Origin: Ruminococcus sp. UBA1409
GTDB taxonomy: Bacteria > Bacillota > Clostridia > Oscillospirales > Ruminococcaceae
NCBI GenBank assembly: GCA_002305045.1
Contig: DBPX01000016.1
Coordinates: forward strand, 144,735 to 208,734
DNA length: 64,000 nt
Direction: 5' to 3'
Shown here: in pieces, positions 25,770-33,895 of the stretch
How the letters are laid out: the number at the start of each line of letters is the position of its first letter
Position numbering within the stretch: the stretch's first letter is position 1
Position numbers and translations under genes: made by a program
The notes under the pieces: model-generated
What the model saw: the letters and a program-made list of their open reading frames with translations, nothing else
Database searches by the model: none
What the model was told of the DNA's origin: nothing

Positions 25770-26913
25770 ACCATATTCTATACTTTCCGCTCAGCATGAG
25801 CAGGGCGAAGAAGTAAAGACAGTTGTCGTAGTATCTTCTCTTGCCCTCACGCAATGGGGTATTCCAGAGCTTGTAAACAAACTCAGCCGCCAGCTTCTTT
25901 GCATTCTCGTCGTCTCCGTTGAATACGGCTAGGGACGCCGCAGCATTTGAGGCTATTACGGCGACGGGATGCATGACAAGCTCGTCAACCATGCTGCCGT
26001 CCTTTTCATAAACCCTGTCCCAAAGCTCGCCGACAGAGGAGTAAAAGCTTTGAAGCCTTGCGTTATTCTCAGCCTGCCAGGGGTCCTTTCCAAACCACTC
26101 TGAGTCAAGGGAGATGTTCATTACGGTGCGGTAGGAGTCGGAATAATACCTGCTGTGCATCCTGTTCCACCTAAGCTCGTCAAGAGGCTCGCCGGAATAC
26201 TTTGAATAATCGGTGCAAAGACCTGTTTTTATGTGGCAGGCAGAGTGCAGAAACTCCCTGCTGGAGCTTGCCGCCTTAGCCCAGAACTCCCTGTCCTCCT
26301 CGTCCGACCAGAGCGAGAACAGCTCGTTAAAGTGCGGAAGATGATAGGACGGGTCTGTGAAATCCACCCCGGGAACGAATTTTATCAGATAATTGTCAAG
26401 GTCCCACATGGTGCTGCCGAGCTTCTCGTTTGCGCCGTTTTTGTGTATGCAGTCTCTAAGGATTGTTTTTGCCCACCCGGAATAGTTAAGCTCGCCCTCG
26501 CCGTCAGACCATCTGTGCGAGGCAAAAAAGAGCGCCATAGCGTAATACTCCTCGCCGTCAGGAGCAGGACCCTCGGCGTTGTGCTTGCCGTCAGGAGAGC
26601 AGGACCACGCAAAATAGCCCTGGTTATGACCCTCGGTCATATACATATTCCTTAGCGACCATCTCCATATCCTGTCAAAGATGTCCTTTCTGTCCATCTG
26701 GACAGCCATCATCATGCCATAGGACATACCCTCTGTTCTGGCGTCGATGTTGCCGGTGTCCTCCATATAGCCGGTATCCTCGCCGACGGGATGGTAAAGC
26801 CTTATCCCCTCGGGACCGTTGAAAATCGTCTCGAAGGACTCGTTTACACGCCTGTCAATCTCCTCCTGAGAGATTCCAAGCTCCCTAAAAATATTTCTGT
26901 ACTCAGCCTTCAT
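25768..26913 (-). CDS. GH8 reducing-end xylose-releasing exo-oligoxylanase-like enzyme
   Basis: A 381-residue glycoside hydrolase of family 8. Glu61 in DARTEGMSYGMM is the expected general acid and Asp259 in YYSDSYRTVMN the expected base, as in Rex enzymes; the stretch PAPDGEEYYAMALFFASHRW is also typical. There is no signal peptide, so it should act in the cytoplasm on imported xylo-oligosaccharides, removing xylose from the reducing end. It starts 6 bp after the DUF1292 gene and is probably co-transcribed from the promoter at 27247-27275. Confidence 0.88.
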   Translation of the reverse strand: MKAEYRNIFRELGISQEEIDRRVNESFETIFNGPEGIRLYHPVGEDTGYMEDTGNIDARTEGMSYGMMMAVQMDRKDIFDRIWRWSLRNMYMTEGHNQGYFAWSCSPDGKHNAEGPAPDGEEYYAMALFFASHRWSDGEGELNYSGWAKTILRDCIHKNGANEKLGSTMWDLDNYLIKFVPGVDFTDPSYHLPHFNELFSLWSDEEDREFWAKAASSSREFLHSACHIKTGLCTDYSKYSGEPLDELRWNRMHSRYYSDSYRTVMNISLDSEWFGKDPWQAENNARLQSFYSSVGELWDRVYEKDGSMVDELVMHPVAVIASNAAASLAVFNGDDENAKKLAAEFVYKLWNTPLREGKRRYYDNCLYFFALLMLSGKYRIW

Positions 26914-26919
26914 TACCTA

Positions 26920-27198
26920 TCACTCGCCTTCCTCTCTTCTTTTTATTTCAAACTCCCTAAGCTTTGACTCCAAAAGCGCCCACTCCTCCTCGGTTTCGAT
27001 TGGGTGAAGAGTAAGAGTCTTATCGTCAGGGTCGAATATCGAGGCAAATACCTCGGTGTCTCCGTTTTCATCGGTGGTGTTCTCGGTGTAGACAATATAG
27101 CATCTGTTTAGCGCCGTGTTCTTGAAAGTGAACAAGACATCGCAGTCTATTATCTCGCCGCTCTCGCCGATAGCCGTCATTATCGCTCTGTCAGCCAT
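26920..27198 (-). CDS. DUF1292 family protein
   Basis: A 92-residue acidic protein matching DUF1292 (YrzB-like): a beta-rich core with CDVLFTFKNTALNRCYIVYTE, then SIFDPDD, and a C-terminal charged helix containing EEEWALLESKLREF. Function is not known. In Bacillus the yrzB gene sits with tRNA-processing/yrrK genes; here it precedes a GH8 enzyme instead, with 6 bp between them, and follows a clear promoter. Confidence 0.88.
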   Translation of the reverse strand: MADRAIMTAIGESGEIIDCDVLFTFKNTALNRCYIVYTENTTDENGDTEVFASIFDPDDKTLTLHPIETEEEWALLESKLREFEIKRREEGE

Positions 27199-27223
27199 AA
27201 AAACCTCTCAAATAATAATATTG

Positions 27224-27275
27224 CGGGGATACCCCGATCAGCTGACATTATACAGCATCACGGGACAAAATGCAA
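27224..27275 (-). promoter_or_regulatory. Promoter of DUF1292-GH8 with palindrome in the leader
   Basis: Minus strand TTGCAT (27275-27270), 17 bp, TATAAT (27252-27247). Just after the expected start site lies CGGGG-ATA-CCCCG (27224-27236), a small palindrome that could be an operator or a leader hairpin. Confidence 0.75.
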
Positions 27276-27322
27276 TACGGAAAACGATCTTCCGGCTGTA
27301 TAAACTACGACTTCAAAAACGC

Positions 27323-27351
27323 TTGACAATATCCCGACAAAGTGATAAAAT
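27323..27351 (+). promoter_or_regulatory. Sigma-A promoter of tRNA-Leu
   Basis: TTGACA (27323-27328), 17 bp, TAAAAT (27346-27351), placed 15 bp before the first tRNA base. Confidence 0.85.
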
Positions 27352-27366
27352 ATCACAGGTGGGCAT

Positions 27367-27453
27367 GCCGCTGTGGTGGAATAGGCAGACACAAGGGACT
27401 TAAAATCCCTCGCTGTTACAGGCGTACCGGTTCAAGTCCGGTCAGCGGCACCA
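27367..27453 (+). tRNA. tRNA-Leu (anticodon TAA)
   Basis: An 87-base tRNA with encoded CCA. Acceptor arms GCCGCTG/CAGCGGC pair over 7 bp; the anticodon stem AGGGA/TCCCT encloses the loop CTTAAAA (anticodon TAA, reading UUA); the T arm is CCGGTTCAAGTCCGG. The long variable arm between the anticodon and T arms marks a class II tRNA, as expected for Leu. Own promoter and terminator. Confidence 0.97.
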
Positions 27454-27492
27454 AATAAACCCAAGGCTCTTTACCTGGACTATATACACATC

Positions 27493-27538
27493 AGCCGCCC
27501 CGAGGGCTTCCCGGGACGGCTTATTTTTATCTTTTCTA
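27493..27538 (+). terminator. Terminator of tRNA-Leu
   Basis: AGCCGCCCCGAGGG/CCCGGGACGGCT hairpin (27493-27522) followed by TTATTTTTATCTTTTCT. It lies about 40 bp after the tRNA, against the 3' end of the convergent spoIVA gene. Confidence 0.85.
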
Positions 27539-29014
27539 AATCAGCAGGCAGATAAGACCTGAGCAGCCCTCGTTTATTATCCGCTCGACAGCCTCTCTTA
27601 GCTTCTCCCTGGCGTCCTCCGGCAGACGGCTGAGCTTTGCGTGAAGCCCCTCCTCGACAAGCTCTGAGAGCGATTTTCCGAATATGTTTGTCTCCCAGAT
27701 TTTAAGGGGGTCGGACTCAAAATCGTCAAGGAGATAGGTTATAAGCTCCTGGGACTGCTTCTCTGTGCCCACAATAGGAGCCACCTCGGCGCTGATGTCA
27801 GCCCTTATCAGGTGTATCGAGGGAGCGTTTGCCCTCAGCCTGACTCCGTACTTCCCTCCCTGCCTTATAATCTCCGGCTCGTCTAGAGTCATCTCGCCCT
27901 GAGCGGGAGTGACTATGCCGTAGCCGGTTCTTTCGACCTGTGAAAGAGCCTCCTCGAATTTCTCAAGCTGCTTCTTAAAGCTGACCAGCTCTAAAAGCTT
28001 TGGCATAAGCTCATCCTCGCTTGTAAGCTCGATTCCCGTCTCCTCGCTGAGTATCTTGTAAAACAGCGAGCTGTCGAGGCTGACCTCTATACAGCAGATT
28101 CCGCTTCCAAGGTCTATTGAAGCAACCTGTGAGCCGTCAACATGCTCAAACGACGCTATCGAGCTGGAAAGAGCGTCTATCTCCCTTACAAGCCTTATCC
28201 CAGAGGCGGACTGCCTTATTCCGTTAAACAGCTCCTCCTTCAGCCAGTGACCCTTTTTAAGGGTATTTACCCATCTTGGCATATTGACATTGATTTGGCT
28301 TACCGGGAAGGCGTAGAGCAGCTCCTTTAGGATATTGTTGATGTCGTCGGTGTCCATCGTCAGGCAGTTTACCGGGATGACATTTACCCCGTAGCTTTCG
28401 CTCAGTCTGCTGCAAAGCTCCCTGATGCTCTGCGAGAGGTGGTTTTCCGAGTTCATAAGAACGACGAACGGCTTGCCAAGCCCTTTAAGCTCCTCAATGA
28501 CCCGTTTTTCGCACTCCTCGTACTCGTCACGCTCTATTCCCGTTACCGAGCCGTCGGAGGTTATAACTATCCCGACGGTGGAGTGCTCGGTTATCACCTT
28601 CTGAGTCCCTATCTCCGCCGCCATGTTAAATGGTATTTCTGAGTCAAACCAGGGCGTTCTAACCATCCTGGGGCTTTCGTTTTCGATGTAGCCCACTGCG
28701 CTGGGGATTATATAGCCAACGCAGTCTATCATCCTTATATTGACCGCCGCCACATCCTCAAGAGCAACCGTCACCGCCTCCTCCGGGATGAACTTAGGCT
28801 CTGTCGTCATAATAGTCCTGCCGCCCGACGCCTGGGGAAGCTCGTCAACAGCCCGCTCCCTCATATAAGGCTCCTTGATGCCGGGAATCACAAGGCTCTC
28901 CATAAAACGCCTTATAAAGGTTGATTTTCCGCTTCGCACAGGACCGACCACGCCTATGTAGATATCCCCGCCGGTCCTTTCGGATATGCTTTTATAAAGA
29001 TTGTCAGTTGTCAT
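27536..29014 (-). CDS. spoIVA: Stage IV sporulation protein A, spore-coat base ATPase
   Basis: A 492-residue cytoskeletal ATPase that polymerises on the forespore surface and anchors the coat. The N-terminal nucleotide domain has Walker A GPVRSGKSTFIRRFMES, the SpoIVA-specific ERAVDELPQASGGRTIMTTEP, and VRMIDCVGY-like IRMIDCVGYIIPSA; the middle and C-terminal regions end in GCSGLICLLI. It is a mother-cell (sigma-E) gene in known sporeformers. It follows sipL by 26 bp on the same strand, so the two partner proteins are probably made from one transcript here. Confidence 0.97.
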   Translation of the reverse strand: MTTDNLYKSISERTGGDIYIGVVGPVRSGKSTFIRRFMESLVIPGIKEPYMRERAVDELPQASGGRTIMTTEPKFIPEEAVTVALEDVAAVNIRMIDCVGYIIPSAVGYIENESPRMVRTPWFDSEIPFNMAAEIGTQKVITEHSTVGIVITSDGSVTGIERDEYEECEKRVIEELKGLGKPFVVLMNSENHLSQSIRELCSRLSESYGVNVIPVNCLTMDTDDINNILKELLYAFPVSQINVNMPRWVNTLKKGHWLKEELFNGIRQSASGIRLVREIDALSSSIASFEHVDGSQVASIDLGSGICCIEVSLDSSLFYKILSEETGIELTSEDELMPKLLELVSFKKQLEKFEEALSQVERTGYGIVTPAQGEMTLDEPEIIRQGGKYGVRLRANAPSIHLIRADISAEVAPIVGTEKQSQELITYLLDDFESDPLKIWETNIFGKSLSELVEEGLHAKLSRLPEDAREKLREAVERIINEGCSGLICLLI

Positions 29015-29040
29015 GCTTTTTACCTCTACAGCTATATTTT

Positions 29041-30579
29041 TTATTGACCGACCAGCGGGATGAGTATCATTCTGTCCTCCTCAAGCCGCTCGGAGTCAAG
29101 CTCGTTTTCCTCTGAAATGGCTTCAAGGGACGCTCTGCAGCTTTTTGCGATGTCCCACGGCTCCTCGCCCTTTTTCGCAAAATAGAGCTTGATAGCCGTC
29201 TTGCTGTCAGATTCCAGCGGCTTTGTGTCGTCAGGCAGGACATTTATGACAAAGCTCTTTTCGCAGTCCTCATAGATAAAGCCGGTCAGCCTGATATCGA
29301 CGGTTATCTCAAGGGCGTTAGAGGCTGTCAGCTTATAGGACGAGCCAAGCACCGCTCCCCTTACTTGAGCACGCTGGCAGGACTCGCTTTCGCTTGCAGA
29401 TAGGCTTAGCTCCAGCTGCTCCTTTGTCTCAAGGTATATAAGCCTGCCGTCCTCGTTTTTGGCATAGGCGTAAAAGGTGATAAGCCCTCTTAGGACGGTT
29501 GAGCCGTTTTTCTCCCCATACTCCTTGATTCTTCCAACCTCAGCGCCGGCAAAGATAACAGAGGATATCTCTCCGTCACGGTAGGTAAGGGTGGTTTTCT
29601 CCCTTTTTGACTCGTTTACCGCTATCGGAGCCGACTCGAGCCTCTCAGTAGTAAGCTCGACAGAGGACTCGCAAAGGGTAGAATATGCGTCGACCGCAAG
29701 CTCTGCGCTCTCAAACCTCATGGCGAGCATATCTATCTCGATTGCAAGCTCGCAGCCTATTATGGACGGGTCGCTTTTTCCCGTCTGGGTTATATTCGTT
29801 CTGGTTATTGCCCCGCTCAGGGAAACATCGTAGTGCTCGTCAAGTCCCTCGACATCGGATATCTGAGTGAATGTCAGCGAGAACTTTACGCTCTGCGGCT
29901 CCTCCTTTTCACTCGAAAGGTATAAAAGCGCAACCTCCGCCTCTCCCTTTATAAGGAGCTTTCCCGAGAGAATCCTTTTTTCAAGCGAGGTTATGGCGCT
30001 GTTTGTCCTTAAAACCGTTTTGATTCCCTGGCAGGCGGAGCCTAAATCTATCTCCTCCGAGACGGATATCCTCTTATTTACTGAGATTCTTTTTGACGGG
30101 AAGGTGACAAGCGTCCTTTTGAGCTGTATGCCTCCTCCTACGGCTCTTGACACCGCCTCCTTCTCCTCGTCTGCAAGGACGAGTATATAGGCGCTGACGA
30201 CGCCCTTGATGTCCACCCTGCGCTTGTTTACCACCTTGCAGCCGACGCTCTCCGGCACTGCGGATATTGATATCACCGGGGATTTAAAGGTTCCCGGCAT
30301 CTCCTGAGACTTTCCGTAGCTTAGGGACTGCTCAACTGCGCTTACCTCTCCCGACTCCGAAAGATATACCATCTTAACAAGCACGCCCAGCTCGAAATCA
30401 AGGCGGCTTGCGCCAAGCGACCGCCTCTCGACAGACGGAATCAGCCTGACGCTAAGAATGTTGAATATCTCAGGATAGTAGTCGGGGAGGATGTAGTCCA
30501 GCTCTACCTGCTGGGTAACGCTCCCGTCAAATATTTTCCTGGAGACCGTAAAGCTCTCCTTTTCTAGCCTGTAGTCCAT
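29041..30579 (-). CDS. sipL: SipL-like spore morphogenesis protein (SPOCS/DUF3794 domains plus LysM)
   Basis: A 512-residue protein with repeated DUF3794 (SPOCS) domains and a C-terminal LysM domain (about residues 460-510, containing KKGEEPWDIAKSCRASLEAI and RMILIPL). This matches Clostridioides SipL, in which the LysM domain binds SpoIVA and tethers the coat to the forespore. No signal peptide is seen, as expected for a mother-cell protein. Direct linkage to spoIVA supports the call. A weak ribosome site (GGGTAAGG) lies upstream. I could not identify a confident sigma-E promoter. Confidence 0.9.
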   Translation of the reverse strand: MDYRLEKESFTVSRKIFDGSVTQQVELDYILPDYYPEIFNILSVRLIPSVERRSLGASRLDFELGVLVKMVYLSESGEVSAVEQSLSYGKSQEMPGTFKSPVISISAVPESVGCKVVNKRRVDIKGVVSAYILVLADEEKEAVSRAVGGGIQLKRTLVTFPSKRISVNKRISVSEEIDLGSACQGIKTVLRTNSAITSLEKRILSGKLLIKGEAEVALLYLSSEKEEPQSVKFSLTFTQISDVEGLDEHYDVSLSGAITRTNITQTGKSDPSIIGCELAIEIDMLAMRFESAELAVDAYSTLCESSVELTTERLESAPIAVNESKREKTTLTYRDGEISSVIFAGAEVGRIKEYGEKNGSTVLRGLITFYAYAKNEDGRLIYLETKEQLELSLSASESESCQRAQVRGAVLGSSYKLTASNALEITVDIRLTGFIYEDCEKSFVINVLPDDTKPLESDSKTAIKLYFAKKGEEPWDIAKSCRASLEAISEENELDSERLEEDRMILIPLVGQ

Positions 30580-30817
30580 GATATTAACCTTACCCTTCCT
30601 TTCCTTAGGCGAAAGATTGCTTACCCGGCACCGCTTAGCTTCCAGGATAAGAATCAGTCTTGTCTTAAAGGTCTGTTACGATTAATTTATATTCACCCAG
30701 GGACGACATAAGACCATCTTTGAAATAATTTTTAGGCGGCGGCATATTTCAGATTCACAGCAAGGCTTCAAGCATGAAAATCCCGACAATGGACAAGCGT
30801 CTTGCCCTTGCTTTCTA

Positions 30818-30846
30818 TTTACAACGGTATTAAGGTATGGTATAAT
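30818..30846 (+). promoter_or_regulatory. Upstream sigma-A promoter toward lepA
   Basis: TTTACA (30818-30823), 17 bp, TATAAT (30841-30846). It lies in the 500 bp sipL-lepA gap, about 235 bp before the lepA start, and is the outer of two tandem promoters. The sequence from 30580 to 30817 holds nothing else I recognise. Confidence 0.65.
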
Positions 30847-30907
30847 AGACTAGAATACTTTGCGTCTAAGTTTGCTAGAAGACCCTTAAGGCTCAGTAAA
30901 TATTAAT

Positions 30908-30936
30908 TTGACACGGGCGTGGAATAATGGTATTAT
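30908..30936 (+). promoter_or_regulatory. Proximal sigma-A promoter of lepA
   Basis: TTGACA (30908-30913), 17 bp, TATTAT (30931-30936). The palindrome array begins directly at the expected start site, so a bound protein could block initiation or early elongation. Confidence 0.8.
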
Positions 30937-30944
30937 GTCTAATA

Positions 30945-31007
30945 TGTCTTCGATTTAAATAAATCTTTGATTTAAAAAATCTTCGATTTTATGAAATCTA
31001 CGATTTC
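30945..31007 (+). repeat. Array of AAATC-N3-GATTT palindromes before lepA
   Basis: Three palindromes with the same core lie in phase: AAATCTTTGATTT (30961-30973), AAATCTTCGATTT (30977-30989) and GAAATCTACGATTTC (30993-31007), centres 16 and 17 bp apart. A degenerate fourth copy (GTCTTCGATTT, from 30946) sits one step upstream. The array lies just downstream of the proximal promoter and looks like a multi-site operator. The binding protein is unknown. Confidence 0.7.
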
Positions 31008-31081
31008 AGGTCTGAAGCTGAAGCACGGCTTTTTGCCATTGAAGATTGAAACGCCAAAAAATATACGATAGGATGCTTTTT

Positions 31082-32896
31082 ATGGACTCTTACAGCATAG
31101 AAAAATCAGATATCAGGAACTTTTGCATTATCGCACATATCGACCACGGCAAGTCCACCCTTGCAGACAGGATTTTAGAGCTTACCGAGGCCGTCTCAAA
31201 GAGGGATATGTCCGACCAGCTCCTTGACAATATGGATATAGAGAGGGAAAGAGGAATCACCATCAAGGCAAGAGCTGTCAGGCTGAATTATCGGTCTAAG
31301 GACGGCAAAATCTACGCATTTAATCTTATAGACACTCCCGGTCATGTCGACTTTAACTACGAGGTGTCAAGATCGCTGGCAGCCTGCGAGGGCGCAATTC
31401 TTATCGTAGACGCATCTCAGGGCATCGAGGCTCAGACCCTTGCAAACACATACCTTGCCATTGAGCATGACCTCGAGGTGCTGCCTGTCATAAATAAAAT
31501 CGACCTCCCCAGTGCCGACCCTGACAACGCCATAGAGGAAATCGAAAACATAATCGGGCTTCCCGCTCAGGACGCTCCCAGGATATCCGCCAAGATGGGA
31601 ATTAACATCGAGGAGGTGCTGGAGAGGATAATAACCGACATTCCCTCTCCCAAGGGCGATGAGACGGCTCCGCTGAAATGTCTGGTATTTGACAGCTACT
31701 ATGACTCCTACAAGGGAGTAATCATCTATATCAGAGTTATGGACGGCACCCTTACCGTCGGCGACACCATCCGCCTGATGGCGACCGGCGCCGAATTTCA
31801 GACGGTGGAAATAGGCTACATGGGCGCAACCGAGCTTATTCCCTCGGGAGTGCTTAAGGCAGGCGAGGTCGGGTATATAACGGCGTCTATTAAAAGCATA
31901 CAGGACACCAAGGTCGGCGATACCGTTACAAACGCCCAAAATCCCTGCAAGGAGGCTCTTCCCGGCTACAGAAATGTCAATCCCATGGTCTTTTCGGGAA
32001 TCTACCCGGCGGACGGCGCTAAGTACGGCGACCTGAGAGAGGCTCTTGAGAAGCTTCAGCTAAACGACGCCTCGCTCTACTTCGAGCCGGAGACCTCCAT
32101 TGCCCTCGGCTTTGGATTCAGATGCGGCTTCCTAGGTCTTTTGCACATGGAGATAATTCAGGAGAGGCTTGAAAGAGAGTATAATCTCGACCTTATAACG
32201 ACTGCGCCCTCTGTTATCTACAGAATCACCCTTAACACCGGCGAGGTCAAGTATATAGATAATCCCACCAACTACCCCGACCCGTCGACGATAAGCAAGG
32301 CGGAGGAGCCTATAATAGACGCTCATATCTTCTCCCCGAGCGAGTTTGTCGGAAATATAATGGAGCTGTGCCAGGAGCGAAGGGGCAGCTTCAAGGGCAT
32401 GAAATACATCGACAAGACAAGGGTCGATATCCACTACGAGATGCCGCTCAACGAGGTCATATACGACTTCTTCGACACCCTTAAATCAAGGACCAGAGGA
32501 TACGCCTCCTATGACTACGAGATGTCCGGCTATCAGGAGAGCAAGCTTGTCAAGCTAGACCTTTTGCTCAACGGGGAGATTGTCGACGCACTGTCGTTTA
32601 TAGTTCATGCAGACAGAGCCTATTCCCGTGGCAGGAAGCTCTGTGAGAATCTAAAGGACAACATCCCGAGACAGCTGTTCGAGGTGCCAATACAGGCTGC
32701 CATCGGAGGGAAGATAATTGCCAGAGAAACCGTCAAGGCGTACCGCAAGGATGTTTTAGCCAAGTGCTACGGCGGAGATATCACAAGAAAGAAAAAGCTC
32801 CTTGAAAAGCAAAAGGAGGGCAAAAAGAGGATGCGTAAGCTGGGCACGGTCGAGGTTCCTCAGGAGGCCTTCATGAGCGTTTTGAAGCTGGACTAG
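31082..32896 (+). CDS. lepA: Elongation factor 4 (LepA), ribosomal back-translocase GTPase
   Basis: A 604-residue translational GTPase: G1 [14 protein letters not shown], switch [17 protein letters not shown]4 [10 protein letters not shown], an EF-G-like domain V and the LepA-specific C-terminal part ([39 protein letters not shown]). The ATG at 31082 gives the family length; ATGs at 31046 and 31073 in frame would add an N-terminal run without homology. LepA acts on stalled or stressed ribosomes. The unknown membrane-protein gene downstream follows after 57 bp. Confidence 0.95.
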   Translation: MDSYSIEKSDIRNFCIIAHIDHGKSTLADRILELTEAVSKRDMSDQLLDNMDIERERGITIKARAVRLNYRSKDGKIYAFNLIDTPGHVDFNYEVSRSLAACEGAILIVDASQGIEAQTLANTYLAIEHDLEVLPVINKIDLPSADPDNAIEEIENIIGLPAQDAPRISAKMGINIEEVLERIITDIPSPKGDETAPLKCLVFDSYYDSYKGVIIYIRVMDGTLTVGDTIRLMATGAEFQTVEIGYMGATELIPSGVLKAGEVGYITASIKSIQDTKVGDTVTNAQNPCKEALPGYRNVNPMVFSGIYPADGAKYGDLREALEKLQLNDASLYFEPETSIALGFGFRCGFLGLLHMEIIQERLEREYNLDLITTAPSVIYRITLNTGEVKYIDNPTNYPDPSTISKAEEPIIDAHIFSPSEFVGNIMELCQERRGSFKGMKYIDKTRVDIHYEMPLNEVIYDFFDTLKSRTRGYASYDYEMSGYQESKLVKLDLLLNGEIVDALSFIVHADRAYSRGRKLCENLKDNIPRQLFEVPIQAAIGGKIIARETVKAYRKDVLAKCYGGDITRKKKLLEKQKEGKKRMRKLGTVEVPQEAFMSVLKLD

Positions 32897-32953
32897 CCTT
32901 GGCATTTTTGCATAAGCACGCTGATTATCCCTTTTGAAAGGAGAGGATTACTC

Positions 32954-33817
32954 TTGAACAAAAGCATAATATCAAATAAGTTCGTAAGGTTCGGAATCTC
33001 GGTATTCAGCCTTTTGTATCTTATTCTGACGGTCATAATGGCTGTCTGGACATTTCTTTACAGGATTGAGTTCACAAGCGACACGGGCTTTTATGTCTTT
33101 TATATAATACTGAGCGCCGCCTTTTTGGTGCTTTTGATACTCTCAAAGGACCAGCTGATAACAAGGCTGATTTCGATGCTGCTGCCCTTCCCCGTCTTTT
33201 TGCTGACGCTTTTTAATCTCAGCACTCCCGTGCTGTTTGTGCCTCCGCTGATGGTAGCGCTTTTCGCCTTCTTCGCCAGCGAGGCAAAGGACGGTCCCAA
33301 GGTCATCCTTGGCTCCCTGTATCTTCTTTTGTTCGTCGTGGGAATAGTGGGTTATTCTATCCTTGTTTCGCTTTTCGGAGGCTCCTCCGTTGAGACAAGG
33401 CTTGACTACAGCCTTACAGACAGCGAGATAACCTCTCTTTACGACATGGACAGGATTGACCGGCTGAACGCCAACAGCGTCTCCCCTGACGGTAAATACA
33501 GGTACTACATCCTGGATGTCCAGGACAACGACAGAGGAAAGGTTATAATAGTCGTCGAGCCTAATGACCTCGACATAAGCTACAGGTTCTTCACCCTAAT
33601 CGAGGCGGGCTATACCTCTAGAATAGCTAAGTACCCCGTAAGAGGGGTAACGCCCGACATTGAGTGGGTTCAAAGCGACGAATACGACCCAAGCTCCCCT
33701 CAGGATACCCCGAGATATAAGCTAAGATACAGATTCGGTGAGTCCTCGGACTGGAAAACATCAACTATAAACATCCCCAAGAGCAAGAACTATCTTAGAT
33801 TTATGAACATAGACTAG
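32954..33817 (+). CDS. Uncharacterised membrane protein
   Basis: A 287-residue protein that I do not recognise. Five hydrophobic segments (about residues 11-36, 45-63, 70-88, 92-108, 115-141) are followed by a soluble C-terminal domain of about 145 residues, which includes SVSPDGKYRYYILDVQDND, a beta-strand pattern like extracytoplasmic domains of small Clostridia proteins. Start is TTG at 32954, with AGGAGAGG upstream. It follows lepA on the same strand and ends at a terminator, so it may be co-transcribed; no functional link is evident. Confidence 0.8.
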   Translation: MNKSIISNKFVRFGISVFSLLYLILTVIMAVWTFLYRIEFTSDTGFYVFYIILSAAFLVLLILSKDQLITRLISMLLPFPVFLLTLFNLSTPVLFVPPLMVALFAFFASEAKDGPKVILGSLYLLLFVVGIVGYSILVSLFGGSSVETRLDYSLTDSEITSLYDMDRIDRLNANSVSPDGKYRYYILDVQDNDRGKVIIVVEPNDLDISYRFFTLIEAGYTSRIAKYPVRGVTPDIEWVQSDEYDPSSPQDTPRYKLRYRFGESSDWKTSTINIPKSKNYLRFMNID

Positions 33818-33845
33818 TGAATCTAAATACCTTATCTTAACACAA

Positions 33846-33880
33846 AACGCCCTGCCTCAAAAAGAGACATGGCGTTTTTT
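33846..33880. terminator. Terminator downstream of the lepA unit
   Basis: AACGCC/GGCGTT outer stem with an inner CTC/GAG stem (33846-33876), then a T run to 33880 on the plus strand. On the minus strand GGCGTTTTGTG follows the same stem, so it can also end rarA. Confidence 0.8.
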
Positions 33881-33895
33881 GGTATAATGCGGCAA

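Noticed and set aside
31367-31939. 190-codon minus-strand frame inside lepA
   Set aside because: Antisense shadow of lepA, which is complete and conserved.
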